A stretch of DNA of 64,000 nt. Source: Paucimonas sp. (lineage in GTDB: Bacteria; Pseudomonadota; Gammaproteobacteria; Pseudomonadales; Pseudomonadaceae). Shown piece after piece: positions 8,607-16,526 of this stretch. The notes under the pieces are model-generated. The model saw only the letters and a program-made list of their open reading frames with translations. It did no database searches and was not told the origin of the DNA. The stretch covers positions 62,001 to 126,000 of the forward strand of contig JAIRVG010000021.1 in the NCBI GenBank assembly GCA_031253995.1, in the 5' to 3' direction. A program made the translations under genes and the position numbers. The number at the start of each line of letters is the position of its first letter. Within the stretch, counting starts at the first letter, position 1.

Positions 8607-9301
8607 TGTCCAGGGACAAGGAATCGGGGCTGGATTTTTCGACGGTGATCGCCTCCACCGTGCACGACATGAAGAACTCGCTGGCCATGCTCATGCAGGC
8701 CCACAGCCAATGGCTGGCCCGTCTGCCGGATGGCCAGCAGCAGGCGCCGGAGCAGGTGGTGATCGAGCATGAGTTCGCCCACCTCAATGGCATGCTGGTG
8801 CAGCTGCTGGGCCTGTACAAGCTGGGCATCAACCAGTTGCCGATGCTGCCCGACTACCACGACCTCGACGACTTCATCGGCGGGTTGCTGGCGGGTTACC
8901 AGGAAATCCTCGACAGCCGCGGCATCGTCGCCCGCTACGAGATCGACGAAGCCATCCCGCTGGGCTTCTTCGACCGTGAGCTGGTGGGGTCGGTGATTTC
9001 CAACATCATCAACAACGCCACCCGCTATGCCGGGCACGCCTTGCTGGTGACCGTGTGCGAGGAAAACGAGGCACTGGTGATCAGCGTCAACGACGACGGC
9101 GCCGGCTTCCCCGCCGCGATGATCGCCCAGCAGGACGAGTACGTGCAGGGCATCGAGCACAGCACGGCGAGTACCGGGCTGGGGTTGTATTTTGCGGCGC
9201 GGATTGCCGGGTTGCATGCGCGCAATGGGGTGCCGGGGCGGATCGATATTGCCAATGGCGGCGCGTTGGGCGGCGGGTTGTTCAGGTTGTATCTGCCGTA
9301 G
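8603..9301 (+). CDS. Small cytoplasmic sensor histidine kinase
   Basis: Kinase core of only 232 residues without transmembrane or sensor domain. The H box is at the extreme N-terminus (TVHDMKNSLAML, H21). The ATP-binding domain follows with N box (SNIINNATRYA), G1 (NDDGAGFP) and G2 (STGLGLYFAA). It should autophosphorylate and pass phosphate to the TPR response regulator encoded just upstream (ATGA overlap). With no sensor domain, the signal is probably received through a partner protein. Two ATG codons in tandem (8603 and 8606) are possible starts. Confidence 0.85.
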   Translation: MMSRDKESGLDFSTVIASTVHDMKNSLAMLMQAHSQWLARLPDGQQQAPEQVVIEHEFAHLNGMLVQLLGLYKLGINQLPMLPDYHDLDDFIGGLLAGYQEILDSRGIVARYEIDEAIPLGFFDRELVGSVISNIINNATRYAGHALLVTVCEENEALVISVNDDGAGFPAAMIAQQDEYVQGIEHSTASTGLGLYFAARIAGLHARNGVPGRIDIANGGALGGGLFRLYLP

Positions 9302-9320
9302 GGGAGCGTCGGGGTAGCGT

Positions 9321-9764
9321 TCAACCTGCACCCACGCACTTCTCCGGCTTCGCCGACTCGGGCACGTCGAACAGCCTGTCGAAGCCCCATTGGAATGCGA
9401 ACGCATAGAAAAAGAAGAACACGAACAGCGCGAGGTTGGTCATCAGCCCCTGGATCAGGCTGATGCCCAGCCAGTAGCTGACCAGCGGCACCAGCATGAT
9501 GGTCAGGCCGCCTTCGAAACCGACTGCGTGGATCACCCGTCGGCCAAAGGTGCGCTCCCGGTTCTTCAGGGTGCGCTCGATCCGTTCGAAGGCATGGTTG
9601 TAGAGCATGTTCCAGCTCACCGCGACGGTCGAGATGATGAGGGACAGCGCGGTCGAGTGTGCCAGCCCGCTGTCGTAGAAGAGGGTGAAGGCCGGGGCGA
9701 TGCAGAAGACCGCCACCAGTTCGTAGGCCACAGCCTGGAAGATCTTGCGTTTCGGGCCCTGCAT
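9321..9764 (-). CDS. PACE family multidrug/biocide efflux transporter
   Basis: Membrane protein of 147 residues with four hydrophobic helices in two tandem halves, the PACE (bacterial transmembrane pair) architecture. Characteristic segments are KRKIFQAVAYE at the N-terminus, SWNMLYNHAFE in the first half and RVIHAVGFEGG opening the second. PACE proteins export compounds such as chlorhexidine or short-chain polyamines; the substrate here is unknown. The ATG at 9764 has CAGGTG at suitable spacing. A divergent LysR gene starts 107 nt away, the usual genomic arrangement for this family. Confidence 0.9.
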   Translation of the reverse strand: MQGPKRKIFQAVAYELVAVFCIAPAFTLFYDSGLAHSTALSLIISTVAVSWNMLYNHAFERIERTLKNRERTFGRRVIHAVGFEGGLTIMLVPLVSYWLGISLIQGLMTNLALFVFFFFYAFAFQWGFDRLFDVPESAKPEKCVGAG

Positions 9765-9871
9765 GCTTGCACCTGTGCGCTGGTCGTTCAGCGCATGGAA
9801 CGGCATTTCGGGCCTGCGCTCAATTTCCCTATACTCAACGCCCTTGAGCAGAGCTGAATTGACAGGGTGCC

Positions 9872-10747
9872 ATGTTCAATCACTTGCCGTTGAATGCGCT
9901 GAGGTATTTCGAAGCGGTTGCCAGGCTGGGCAGCCTCAAGCGTGCGGCTGTGGAGCTGTCAGTGACGTCGTCGGCGGTGTCGCTGCAAGTGAAGAGCCTT
10001 GAGGAATGGCTGGGCACCACCGTTTTCAAGCGAACGTCCAGCGGGCTGGTGCTGACCGCAGCGGGCGAAACCGTCTTCAGGTCGGCGCACACGATGCTGT
10101 ACGAGCTGTCCGTCGTACTGGACACGCAGCGTCGGAACAAGGACGTCGACACCCTCAATGTCACCACCACGCCGGAGTTCGCCGCCCTGTGGCTGGTGCC
10201 GCGCCTGGAGGATTTCTATCGGCGTCATCCGGCCATCCGCATCCGTGTGGTGCCCGACACCGAGGTGGTCGATCTGCTGCGCAATCACGACGTCCATGTC
10301 GCCATTCGTGCCACCAGCCAGGACTATCCCGACCTCTACCAGGAAGCACTGCTCGACGAACACTTCGGCGTGTTCGCCGCCCCGGAACTGCTTGCCCGGG
10401 CGGGAGACGATCCGCCGCGGTTGATCGACCTGTCCTGGAATGCCAATGCCAGCGCGCCGATCTCCTGGGCGGACTGGTGCGGCCAGACCGGCCTGCAGGC
10501 ATGGCTGGGCAAGGAGATGCTCGATTACTACAACGAGCACCTGGCGCTGCAGGCGGCGATTTCAGGGCAGGGCTACGTGCTCGCCAGTCATGTGCTGGCG
10601 GCCGGCAGTGTCAGGGAGGGAGCGCTAGTGCCGTATCGGGGAGAGACCCTGTTGCCTGGCAAGTGCTACATCGCCCTGTGTGCACCTGGGAAGGAGCGGC
10701 ATGCCAGTGTCAGGGCGTTTCTGGATTGGTTGCATACGCAGATCTGA
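9872..10747 (+). CDS. LysR family transcriptional regulator (GcvA-like)
   Basis: Regulator of 291 residues. The N-terminal helix-turn-helix is LPLNALRYFEAVARLGSLKRAAVEL..TSSAVSLQVKSLEEWLG (residues ~5-49), followed by the periplasmic-binding-protein-like effector domain beginning near residue 93. The phrase HLALQAAISGQGYVLASHVLA near the C-terminus is typical of GcvA-type members. Divergent from the PACE efflux gene, which it probably regulates. Its 3' end runs into a 77-bp palindromic repeat. Confidence 0.88.
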   Translation: MFNHLPLNALRYFEAVARLGSLKRAAVELSVTSSAVSLQVKSLEEWLGTTVFKRTSSGLVLTAAGETVFRSAHTMLYELSVVLDTQRRNKDVDTLNVTTTPEFAALWLVPRLEDFYRRHPAIRIRVVPDTEVVDLLRNHDVHVAIRATSQDYPDLYQEALLDEHFGVFAAPELLARAGDDPPRLIDLSWNANASAPISWADWCGQTGLQAWLGKEMLDYYNEHLALQAAISGQGYVLASHVLAAGSVREGALVPYRGETLLPGKCYIALCAPGKERHASVRAFLDWLHTQI

Positions 10748-10753
10748 TTCGGG

Positions 10754-10830
10754 TGGCGGCTGAACGTGGGTTGACAGACCGGACCGAAAGAACCCCGGCG
10801 CGCATGAATGCGCCCCACGTACAGCCGCCA
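10754..10830. repeat. 77-bp palindromic element, copy 1
   Basis: Ends in inverted repeats TGGCGGCTGAACGTGGG (10754-10770) and CCCCACGTACAGCCGCCA (10813-10830), which match with one mismatch. The interior contains TTGACAGACCG and a GCGCA/TGCGC hairpin. A second copy lies at 11896-11974 with the same ends and interior. Here it lies between the convergent ends of the LysR gene and the YceK-like gene and might act as a transcript end. Confidence 0.75.
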
Positions 10831-10838
10831 TATGGCTA

Positions 10839-11171
10839 TCAATGCAGCTCGATATTGCCGTCCTCCACCTGGCGGTAGACGGTGTAGGGCAGCACCAGGG
10901 TGTCCAGTACTCCGGACAGGGCGATGTCGATGATCTGGAAGGGCACGGCGGCAGGCGCGCCAGGGGCATCGGTGGTCGGGTTGGGTTCGCCGTTGAGGAT
11001 GCAGAAGTTGTAGACCGCGCCGCTGTAGACCCGTGGCAGTGAGGCGCAATGGGTGCGCCATTCCTTGAGGTTCTTCGCGGTGACGTCGTCGCCGCGGATC
11101 ACCGTGTTGACGGTGCCGCAGCCGGATAGCGCGAGGGCGAGGGTGACGAGTAAAGGGCGGCGGATGTTCAT
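10839..11171 (-). CDS. YceK/YidQ family lipoprotein
   Basis: Lipoprotein of 110 residues with signal sequence MNIRRPLLVTLALALSGC and lipobox LSGC. The C-terminal part (PFQIIDIALSGVLDTLVLPYTVYRQ) is the YceK/YidQ signature, where the family ends with a conserved DTxxLPYT pattern. Small lipoproteins of this group have no established biochemical role. It stands alone: the LysR gene is convergent and the DUF6124 gene is 359 nt upstream across a repeat element. Confidence 0.82.
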   Translation of the reverse strand: MNIRRPLLVTLALALSGCGTVNTVIRGDDVTAKNLKEWRTHCASLPRVYSGAVYNFCILNGEPNPTTDAPGAPAAVPFQIIDIALSGVLDTLVLPYTVYRQVEDGNIELH

Positions 11172-11328
11172 GCGGGTGCTCCGATCGGGAAATCGGTAGT
11201 TGAGTGCATTACGCAGGATGTTCGCAGCCAGCCGGTGTGCAGCGGTTTGTAGGAGGGAAATGGTTCTGGGGTAGGCCGCTGGTGCGCGATCGATGGCCGG
11301 GCTGCGTTGTCGTGCATACGCGATCGGC

Positions 11329-11457
11329 GTGGGAGCGGATTCATCCGCGATCGGCGGCGCAGCCGTCGTAAAACCTGAGTCCCGGGTTCTCCTGACACAC
11401 CGCAGATACAGGTTTTATGGCCGCTTCGCGCCCAATCGCGGATGAATCCGCTCCCAC
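11329..11457. repeat. 129-bp REP-doublet-like element, copy A
   Basis: Bounded by perfect 23-bp inverted repeats, starting GTGGGAGCGGATTCATCCGC and ending with its reverse complement. The interior holds a second dyad built on AAAACCTGAGTCC. The same element occurs inverted at 17487-17630. The gene-free stretch 11172-11530 contains this element and otherwise nothing I can name. Confidence 0.8.
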
Positions 11458-11530
11458 CGTCCCCGCTAAATCAATGAGTTATGTGTGGGGTTCGCGTCGA
11501 CGACAAGACCGGAGTCTGGCCTGATTTTCT

Positions 11531-11842
11531 TCAACCCGGAGCTTGTCGCTCCGCCAGGCCCCGCAGCATCGACTCGATCAATGCCAGGGAAGCCTCCAGC
11601 GTGTGCTGGGTGGCCCAGAGCATGCCGGACAGATGCTTGTCCCGGGTCGTTTCACAGGCCTGGAAATTGGTCTCGTAGGCAGAGCGCAGCATCACGGAGA
11701 GATGAGCCATCGCATCGTCAACCGAGGCGCCGGCGCATACCGCGAACAGCGGGGGATGATGGCCGTCGCAGGCGGCGAAGGGAGTGTGGACGGTCAGTGC
11801 TTTGCGGGATGAAGCGGGTGGATCTGGAACGATTTTCTTCAT
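11531..11842 (-). CDS. DUF6124 (formerly DUF3077) family protein
   Basis: Protein of 103 residues beginning MKKIVPDPP, a start I recall from the small Pseudomonas DUF6124/DUF3077 proteins. It continues with a region FAVCAGASVDDAMAHLSVMLRSAYETNFQAC and a C-terminal helix ending near LIESMLRGLAE. The ATG at 11842 is favoured because GAGG lies 8 nt upstream; the ATG two codons earlier abuts the ribosome site. No signal peptide or membrane segment. Function unknown. A 79-bp palindromic repeat lies about 50 nt upstream. Confidence 0.7.
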   Translation of the reverse strand: MKKIVPDPPASSRKALTVHTPFAACDGHHPPLFAVCAGASVDDAMAHLSVMLRSAYETNFQACETTRDKHLSGMLWATQHTLEASLALIESMLRGLAERQAPG

Positions 11843-11895
11843 GAGCATTTCCTCTTACGAAAGGGATCTGCCACATGTCGCTGTCAAACGGCGGG

Positions 11896-11974
11896 TGGCA
11901 GCTGTACATGGGTTGACAGACCGAGGTAAGAGGAAAACCCGGCGCGCACAAGTGCGCCCCACATACAGCCGCCA
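11896..11974. repeat. 79-bp palindromic element, copy 2
   Basis: Inverted ends TGGCAGCTGTACATGGG (11896-11912) and CCCCACATACAGCCGCCA (11957-11974), with interior GGTTGACAGACCGAG and GGCGCGCACAAGTGCGCC. Same structure and near-identical sequence as copy 1 at 10754-10830, in the same orientation. It lies upstream of the DUF6124 gene. Confidence 0.75.
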
Positions 11975-12359
11975 TGACACGGAATCAGTACACCGAAGTG
12001 ACTGAAAACAGATGGTGCTGCGGGAAACCAATTACCGTCGGCCTGTCAAAGCCGGTCGTCAAACCACAACGACGGAGGCAAGCCTAGGCAGCGTTTCCCC
12101 AGCACGCAACAGCTGATAAGCCGCGGAAGTATGCTTGGGAAATTGCCTACAACAAAGCCGGAAATCGGAGAAGTTTTTTTGCCTTTTGTAGCTGCGATGA
12201 GCCTGTTCGACGCGAGGCTGCCGACCTTTGTGCCGACCTTTGTGCCGACCTTTGTGTTAGTCGGTTCGCAGGATTGACGACGGATTTTGTCGGCTGGAAG
12301 GTAATCCCGTGCGACGTGAGTGGTGCACAAGCGATCTTCTCTTTTTCGGAGCGACCGAT
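11975..12359. other. Gene-free stretch with a 12-nt tandem repeat
   Basis: AT-richer than its surroundings and without a convincing gene. The unit CCGACCTTTGTG is repeated three times exactly at 12221-12256. A minus-strand reading frame crosses it but has no recognisable homology. It may be the worn remnant of a mobile gene; this is a guess. Confidence 0.4.
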
Positions 12360-12701
12360 ATGACCACTTCATTCTCCGGCGTACGCCTGGGCAAAGCCGC
12401 CGTCGCTTTACTGACCTTTTCGATATCGCTGGTTGTCCATGCAGACCAGGCATCCACCGCCTCGACCGACAAGGTAACTGTCGGTACCTGCAGGGATGCC
12501 TGGGTGAAGTCATCAGCGGCCCAAACATGCTTCAACCTGGATTTTGCAGTGAGCGGCGATGTCTGCACCATTTCCGTAATTTGCGCAGGCCCGGGTGGCG
12601 CTTCGGACAGGCAGGAAATCGATGCCATCTACTCCCTTGTTCCCATGTTGACCAATCAGAACGGCACCGTGACTAGCGGAGAACGGATTTCCAATCCCTG
12701 A
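12360..12701 (+). CDS. Small exported cysteine-containing protein, unknown function
   Basis: Protein of 113 residues, not recognised. The ATG at 12360 is chosen because GGAG lies 8 nt upstream and because it puts a signal peptide at the N-terminus (basic start, hydrophobic segment KAAVALLTFSISLVVHADQ, likely cleavage after HA). The mature part has four cysteines (GTCRDAW, QTCFN, DVCTISVIC), consistent with two disulfide bonds in the periplasm or outside. It is flanked by AT-richer gene-free DNA upstream and by an unrelated transporter on the opposite strand. It looks like an isolated accessory gene. Confidence 0.6.
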   Translation: MTTSFSGVRLGKAAVALLTFSISLVVHADQASTASTDKVTVGTCRDAWVKSSAAQTCFNLDFAVSGDVCTISVICAGPGGASDRQEIDAIYSLVPMLTNQNGTVTSGERISNP

Positions 12702-12761
12702 TCACACGCAATGTGATGCGCAGCCAGTTTCCCTTGCCGCAGGGATGCAAGCGGACCGCAG

Positions 12762-13664
12762 TCATGACTGTGGGCGCTTGCTTCCCAACGCCATCCCCAC
12801 CCCGCCCAGCACCACCGCCGAAATCACCGCCAGGCGCAACGACAGCGGTTCCCCCAGCAGCACCACGCCACCCAGCGCGGCAATCACCGGCACGCTCAAC
12901 TGCATGGTCGCCGCCTGCTGCGCGCTGACTTGCCTCAACACCCCATACCACACGGCATAACCGGCACCGGAGGCGAGCATGCCCGAGGCGATGGCGTAGA
13001 GCAGGCCGTGGCCGTTGAGGTGGAACTGGCCCGTGGCGAAGACGACCAGCGCCGGAACCGCCAGCAGCGGCAGGCTGCGCAGGAAGTTGCCGGTGGTGTC
13101 GCCCAGAGGGTTGGCCGAGCCCTTGCCGATCAGCGAGTAGGCGCCCCAGGCGATCCCGGAAATCACCATGAACAGCGCACTGAGCGGTGCGGGCGCGTTG
13201 GCGCCGGGCAGCAGCAGGGCGATCAGCCCGGCGAAGGCGACCAGCATCCCGGCCAGCACCCGCGGCTGCACGCGGTCACCCTTCAGGCACGACCAGGCGA
13301 ACATGGTGATCTGCACCGCGCCGAACAGGATCAGCGCTCCGGCCCCGGCCCCCAGCCGGACATAGGCGATGGAGAACAGCCAGGCATAGAGAAACAGGGC
13401 CAGCCCGCCTTTCCAGCTGCCGCCCAGGGCCTTGCCGGGTTGTCGCAGGCGGACCAGGCAGACCAGGAACAGCGCGCCGCTGAGCAGGCGCACGGCGGTG
13501 AATGCATGCGGGTCGATATCGCCATGGACCAGCGCCAGGCGGCAGAAGATCGAGTTGGCGGCGAAGGCCAGCAAGGCAAAGGCCGCAGGGCCGATCCAGC
13601 TGGCAGGGGCGGGGAGTGGAGCAGCATCCGTCGTCTTGTGGTTATTCATCTCAACGTTGCCCAT
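12762..13664 (-). CDS. DMT superfamily (EamA) transporter
   Basis: Inner-membrane protein of 300 residues with ten hydrophobic helices in two EamA-type halves. The first half includes FALLAFAANSIFCRLAL; the second includes ISGIAWGAYSLIGKG and ends with LSVPVIAALGGVVLLGEPLS, the glutamate/proline pattern typical of EamA members. Such proteins export or import small metabolites; the substrate cannot be read from sequence. Start choice between 13664 and 13649 is open because neither has a strong ribosome site. Confidence 0.85.
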   Translation of the reverse strand: MGNVEMNNHKTTDAAPLPAPASWIGPAAFALLAFAANSIFCRLALVHGDIDPHAFTAVRLLSGALFLVCLVRLRQPGKALGGSWKGGLALFLYAWLFSIAYVRLGAGAGALILFGAVQITMFAWSCLKGDRVQPRVLAGMLVAFAGLIALLLPGANAPAPLSALFMVISGIAWGAYSLIGKGSANPLGDTTGNFLRSLPLLAVPALVVFATGQFHLNGHGLLYAIASGMLASGAGYAVWYGVLRQVSAQQAATMQLSVPVIAALGGVVLLGEPLSLRLAVISAVVLGGVGMALGSKRPQS

Positions 13665-13918
13665 GTGTAGAAAAGCTTTGTAGTTCTTGTTGCGCCTGGC
13701 GCATGGAGTGGCGCGCAGGTCGGCGTCATGTGCAATTCATAGAGGGCATCGCGCCGGGTCGCAAAGAAGTTTTTCTTTGTCGGTGAAGGTCAGTGCTTTG
13801 GTCGCATGACCTGCCAGGGGGAGGAAAAAGCCCCGGCATCTGTATGGCGGGCGGCGTGCGGATCTGTGTCTAACGGCGGAGGCGGGACGGGTCTAGCATC
13901 GGTTTCTCCAACCAAGGT

Positions 13919-14419
13919 ATGAGTGCGATGAACGATATCCCGGGTGATCTGGATTTTGCGGGGCTGGTGGTGCGGCGGTTGCGGCCGGACGATGGCGAGA
14001 TGATCTGCCGGCACCGCGAGGCGATGTTTCTCGAAGCCGACGGTGATCCGGCGACCTTGCGGCACATGACCGAGCACTTTCGGCCCTGGTTGCAGCCGCG
14101 GCTGGTGGATGGGCGGTATTACGGGTTCGTGCTGGAGGATGCCGGACAGACCGCCGCGGCGATCGGGCTGATGAGCATCGACTGGCCGCCGCATCCGGCT
14201 CATCCGCAACTGGATCAGCGTGGCTATGTGTTGAATGTGTATGTCGAGCCGACCTATCGGCGGCGAGGGCTGGCGTCGCAGTTGATGCGGTTGGGCGAGG
14301 CGGAATTCGCCTGGCGTGGGCTGGGGTTTGCCGTGCTGCACGCGACCGAGGCGGGGCGGCCGGTGTATGCGGGGTTGGGCTGGGGGGCGACGGCGGAGAT
14401 GGCGAAGGCATTGAGTTGA
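13919..14419 (+). CDS. GNAT family N-acetyltransferase
   Basis: Protein of 166 residues with the GNAT fold pattern: an N-terminal strand (LVVRRLRPDDGEMI), the central strand and acetyl-CoA loop LNVYVEPTYRRRGLASQLM (motif A with the R/Q-x-x-G-x-G/A core) and a C-terminal HATEAGRPVYAGLGW (motif B). It should transfer an acetyl group from acetyl-CoA to an amine; the acceptor is unknown. An in-frame ATG at 13928 has better spacing to AAGG and may be the real start. A short GC hairpin at 14429-14447 lies just after the stop. Confidence 0.85.
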   Translation: MSAMNDIPGDLDFAGLVVRRLRPDDGEMICRHREAMFLEADGDPATLRHMTEHFRPWLQPRLVDGRYYGFVLEDAGQTAAAIGLMSIDWPPHPAHPQLDQRGYVLNVYVEPTYRRRGLASQLMRLGEAEFAWRGLGFAVLHATEAGRPVYAGLGWGATAEMAKALS

Positions 14420-14428
14420 GGTGAAGCT

Positions 14429-14447
14429 GGGCCTGCACAGCAGGCCC
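14429..14447. terminator. Hairpin between convergent genes
   Basis: GGGCCTGC-ACA-GCAGGCCC lies between the convergent GNAT and small hypothetical genes. No T-run follows on either strand, so it is only a candidate terminator. Confidence 0.4.
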
Positions 14448-14458
14448 CGAACCCACCG

Positions 14459-14737
14459 CTATTCCGCGAACTTCCCGGTATCGATCGGCATGGGCACGAA
14501 CTCCGGCCCCTGCCCGGAAACCCGCCAGCGCACATTGGCGATGCCATAGCGCTCGGCCATGGGCCGGCTGACCTTCTTGATCTTGTGCTGGCCAAACCGC
14601 GGGATCACACCCACCCCGGCATCGCAACTCGCCCAGTGCCAGGCTTCGGCGTTGTCCATGCGTTCAAGACGGATGATGAAAGTGCGCTGCTGTCCCTGTA
14701 GCTCATAGTCGATTACGTACAATTCTTGTCCTGCCAT
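14459..14737 (-). CDS. Small conserved Pseudomonas protein, possibly DUF6555
   Basis: Soluble protein of 92 residues (start MAGQELYVIDYELQGQQRTF). The ATG at 14737 has GGAGGGG at good spacing and is preferred over the one 24 nt upstream. The phrase NAEAWHWASCDAGVGVIPRF and the later KKVSRPMAERYGI resemble small proteins I recall as DUF6555 in Pseudomonas; this naming is from memory. No domain with known activity is visible. It stands alone, convergent with the GNAT gene. Confidence 0.6.
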   Translation of the reverse strand: MAGQELYVIDYELQGQQRTFIIRLERMDNAEAWHWASCDAGVGVIPRFGQHKIKKVSRPMAERYGIANVRWRVSGQGPEFVPMPIDTGKFAE

Positions 14738-14989
14738 TGGAATCCCCTCCGTTCCGTCCACGCTTATTGAGCGAGGGGGTCATGAAAAATTCATTCGGAT
14801 TGCGCCAGCGGTAAAGCGCCCGCGCCCCACGGGTTCGCGGTGTCGTCCTGTGATCCTTTGCGAAAGCTGTGCCGGGTTCGCGGGAGGGCGCTGCCTCAGC
14901 AAAACCAGGGGGATGCCCTTGAGCGCGGGCCTCGGTCGATTGCAACTTGCATGATCGGGCCCCTGGCCACCGTGCAAAGCGCGGGGTCC

Positions 14990-15379
14990 TCAGACACTGA
15001 GTGCCGGGAGTTGCCGGGTCATCAGTGCGGCGGCATTCGGGGTGAGCTGGTCGGTATCCAGTTGTTGGCGCTTGACCCATTTGCAGGCGACGATCTCGTT
15101 GTCCGCCACGGCCTCGGCAAAGTCGTCGAACTGGGTGGTGAAGACGTGGTGCACGACATTGCCGATTTCGAGGGTACAGAGCTGCAGCAGGCCGAGGCAG
15201 CGCAGCCGGGTCTCTTCCTCCAGCTCGCGGACAGCGGCCTGGGCTGGCTCCTCGCCGGGTTCGATGGTGCCGCCGGGGAAATTCCATTTGCCGCCTTTCT
15301 TGCGCACCAGCAGGACCTTTCCACTGCGCAGGCAGATGATCGTGGCTCTTGCTTTGTATCGGTGGCCGTTTCCTGACAT
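14990..15379 (-). CDS. NUDIX hydrolase
   Basis: Protein of 129 residues with a complete Nudix box: GGTIEPGEEPAQAAVRELEE followed by ETRL (G-x5-E-x7-RE-x2-EE-x-G/R-x), supplying the metal-binding glutamates. The N-terminal strand (HRYKARATIICLRSGKVLLV) and the FPGG turn before the box are also standard. It hydrolyses a nucleoside-diphosphate-linked substrate that cannot be determined here. CAGGA lies upstream of the ATG. Divergent from a LysR gene, with 166 nt between the two starts. Confidence 0.88.
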   Translation of the reverse strand: MSGNGHRYKARATIICLRSGKVLLVRKKGGKWNFPGGTIEPGEEPAQAAVRELEEETRLRCLGLLQLCTLEIGNVVHHVFTTQFDDFAEAVADNEIVACKWVKRQQLDTDQLTPNAAALMTRQLPALSV

Positions 15380-15545
15380 CGGCTGGATCCTGCGTTTTCG
15401 GTGGTTGTAAACGCGGTGTGTAAAAACCGACGCCTTTTTCCCGAGACTTGCGTACTTCCGGTCAGGTTCAATTAAAAGTAGCAGTTTGATGGCTATCGGG
15501 TAGGCTCTTGGTCAGTTGCTGAAGATCGACACATTTTCCGGACTG

Positions 15546-16436
15546 ATGCCCATGTCCCTACGCGCCCTGCGCACCCTGGTCGCCATCGCCCAGCATGGCT
15601 CCTTCGCCCGCGCCGCCGAGGCCGTGCATCTCACCCAGTCGGCCGTGAGCCTGCACATTCGCGGCCTGGAAGAGGAATTCAACGCACCGCTGTTCGACCG
15701 CTCGCGGCGCCTGCCGGTGCTCACCGAAGCCGGGCATGTGGCGCTGGAGCGGGCGCGGGAAATCCTCGCCCTGTACGACGGAATCGCCCTGGAACTGGGC
15801 GAGGACGGCGAGCTGCGCGGCCGCCTGCGAGTCGGCGCGATCCACACGGCCCTGGCCGGGATCCTGCCGGCTGCCCTGGCCGCGCTGGGGGCCGAGCATC
15901 CGCACCTGCGGGTCAACGTGGCCTCGGGCATGTCGGCGGAACTGGCGACCCGGGTCGAGGCCGGCGAGCTGGACGCCGCCGTCACCACCGAGCCGGTCAA
16001 GCCCCACCCCTATGGCCTGGTCAGCACCGTGCTGTACGAGGAAGGCTTCTGGGTGATCGCGCCGCAGCACCTCGCCGACGTCGAGCCTCGCCGTCTGTTG
16101 CAGGAGCAACCCTTCATCCGCTTCGACCGCCGTGCCTGGGCCGGGCGCACCATCGAGCGCGAATTGCGGCGGATGCGCCTGCGGGTGCGGACCACCATGG
16201 AGCTGGACAGCCAGGAGGCGATCGTGCAGATGGTCGCCAGCGGCCTCGGGGTGTCGGTGGTGCCGTCGTCGCCGCGCAACCTTCAGCGCCTGGGCACGCT
16301 GGCGCACATGCCGTTCGGCGAACCGCAACGCACGCGCAAGGTGGTCCTGATCGAGCGTGAGGACCGGCCTCGTGGCCGTCTGGCGGCGGCGCTGGCCCAG
16401 ACGGTACGTCGCCAGGCAGCGATGACCGATGAGTAA
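15546..16436 (+). CDS. LysR family transcriptional regulator
   Basis: Regulator of 296 residues. The winged helix-turn-helix is at the N-terminus (LRALRTLVAIAQHGSFARAAEAVHLTQSAVSLHIRGLEEEF in pieces), and the effector-binding domain begins near RGRLRVGAIHTALAG. The start is placed at MPMSLRAL, where family homology begins; an ATG 6 nt later is possible and neither has a clear ribosome site. The AEC transporter gene follows 90 nt downstream on the same strand and is a plausible target. Confidence 0.87.
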   Translation: MPMSLRALRTLVAIAQHGSFARAAEAVHLTQSAVSLHIRGLEEEFNAPLFDRSRRLPVLTEAGHVALERAREILALYDGIALELGEDGELRGRLRVGAIHTALAGILPAALAALGAEHPHLRVNVASGMSAELATRVEAGELDAAVTTEPVKPHPYGLVSTVLYEEGFWVIAPQHLADVEPRRLLQEQPFIRFDRRAWAGRTIERELRRMRLRVRTTMELDSQEAIVQMVASGLGVSVVPSSPRNLQRLGTLAHMPFGEPQRTRKVVLIEREDRPRGRLAAALAQTVRRQAAMTDE

Positions 16437-16526
16437 AACTTGAGGGTGGCTCAATAATTCATCGTTTTTGTTCAAGCGTTCAGGTCTTTATCGTGACGCT
16501 CATCTGCTGATCGTCCGGACCTTGCC

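Noticed and set aside
12221..12256. Possible CRISPR-like repeat
   Set aside because: It is a contiguous 12-nt tandem repeat without spacers and with only three copies.
12046..12528. Minus-strand frame crossing the 12-nt tandem repeat, considered as an integrase remnant
   Set aside because: No catalytic residues or family motif are visible and it overlaps the small exported protein gene; kept only as an unexplained stretch.
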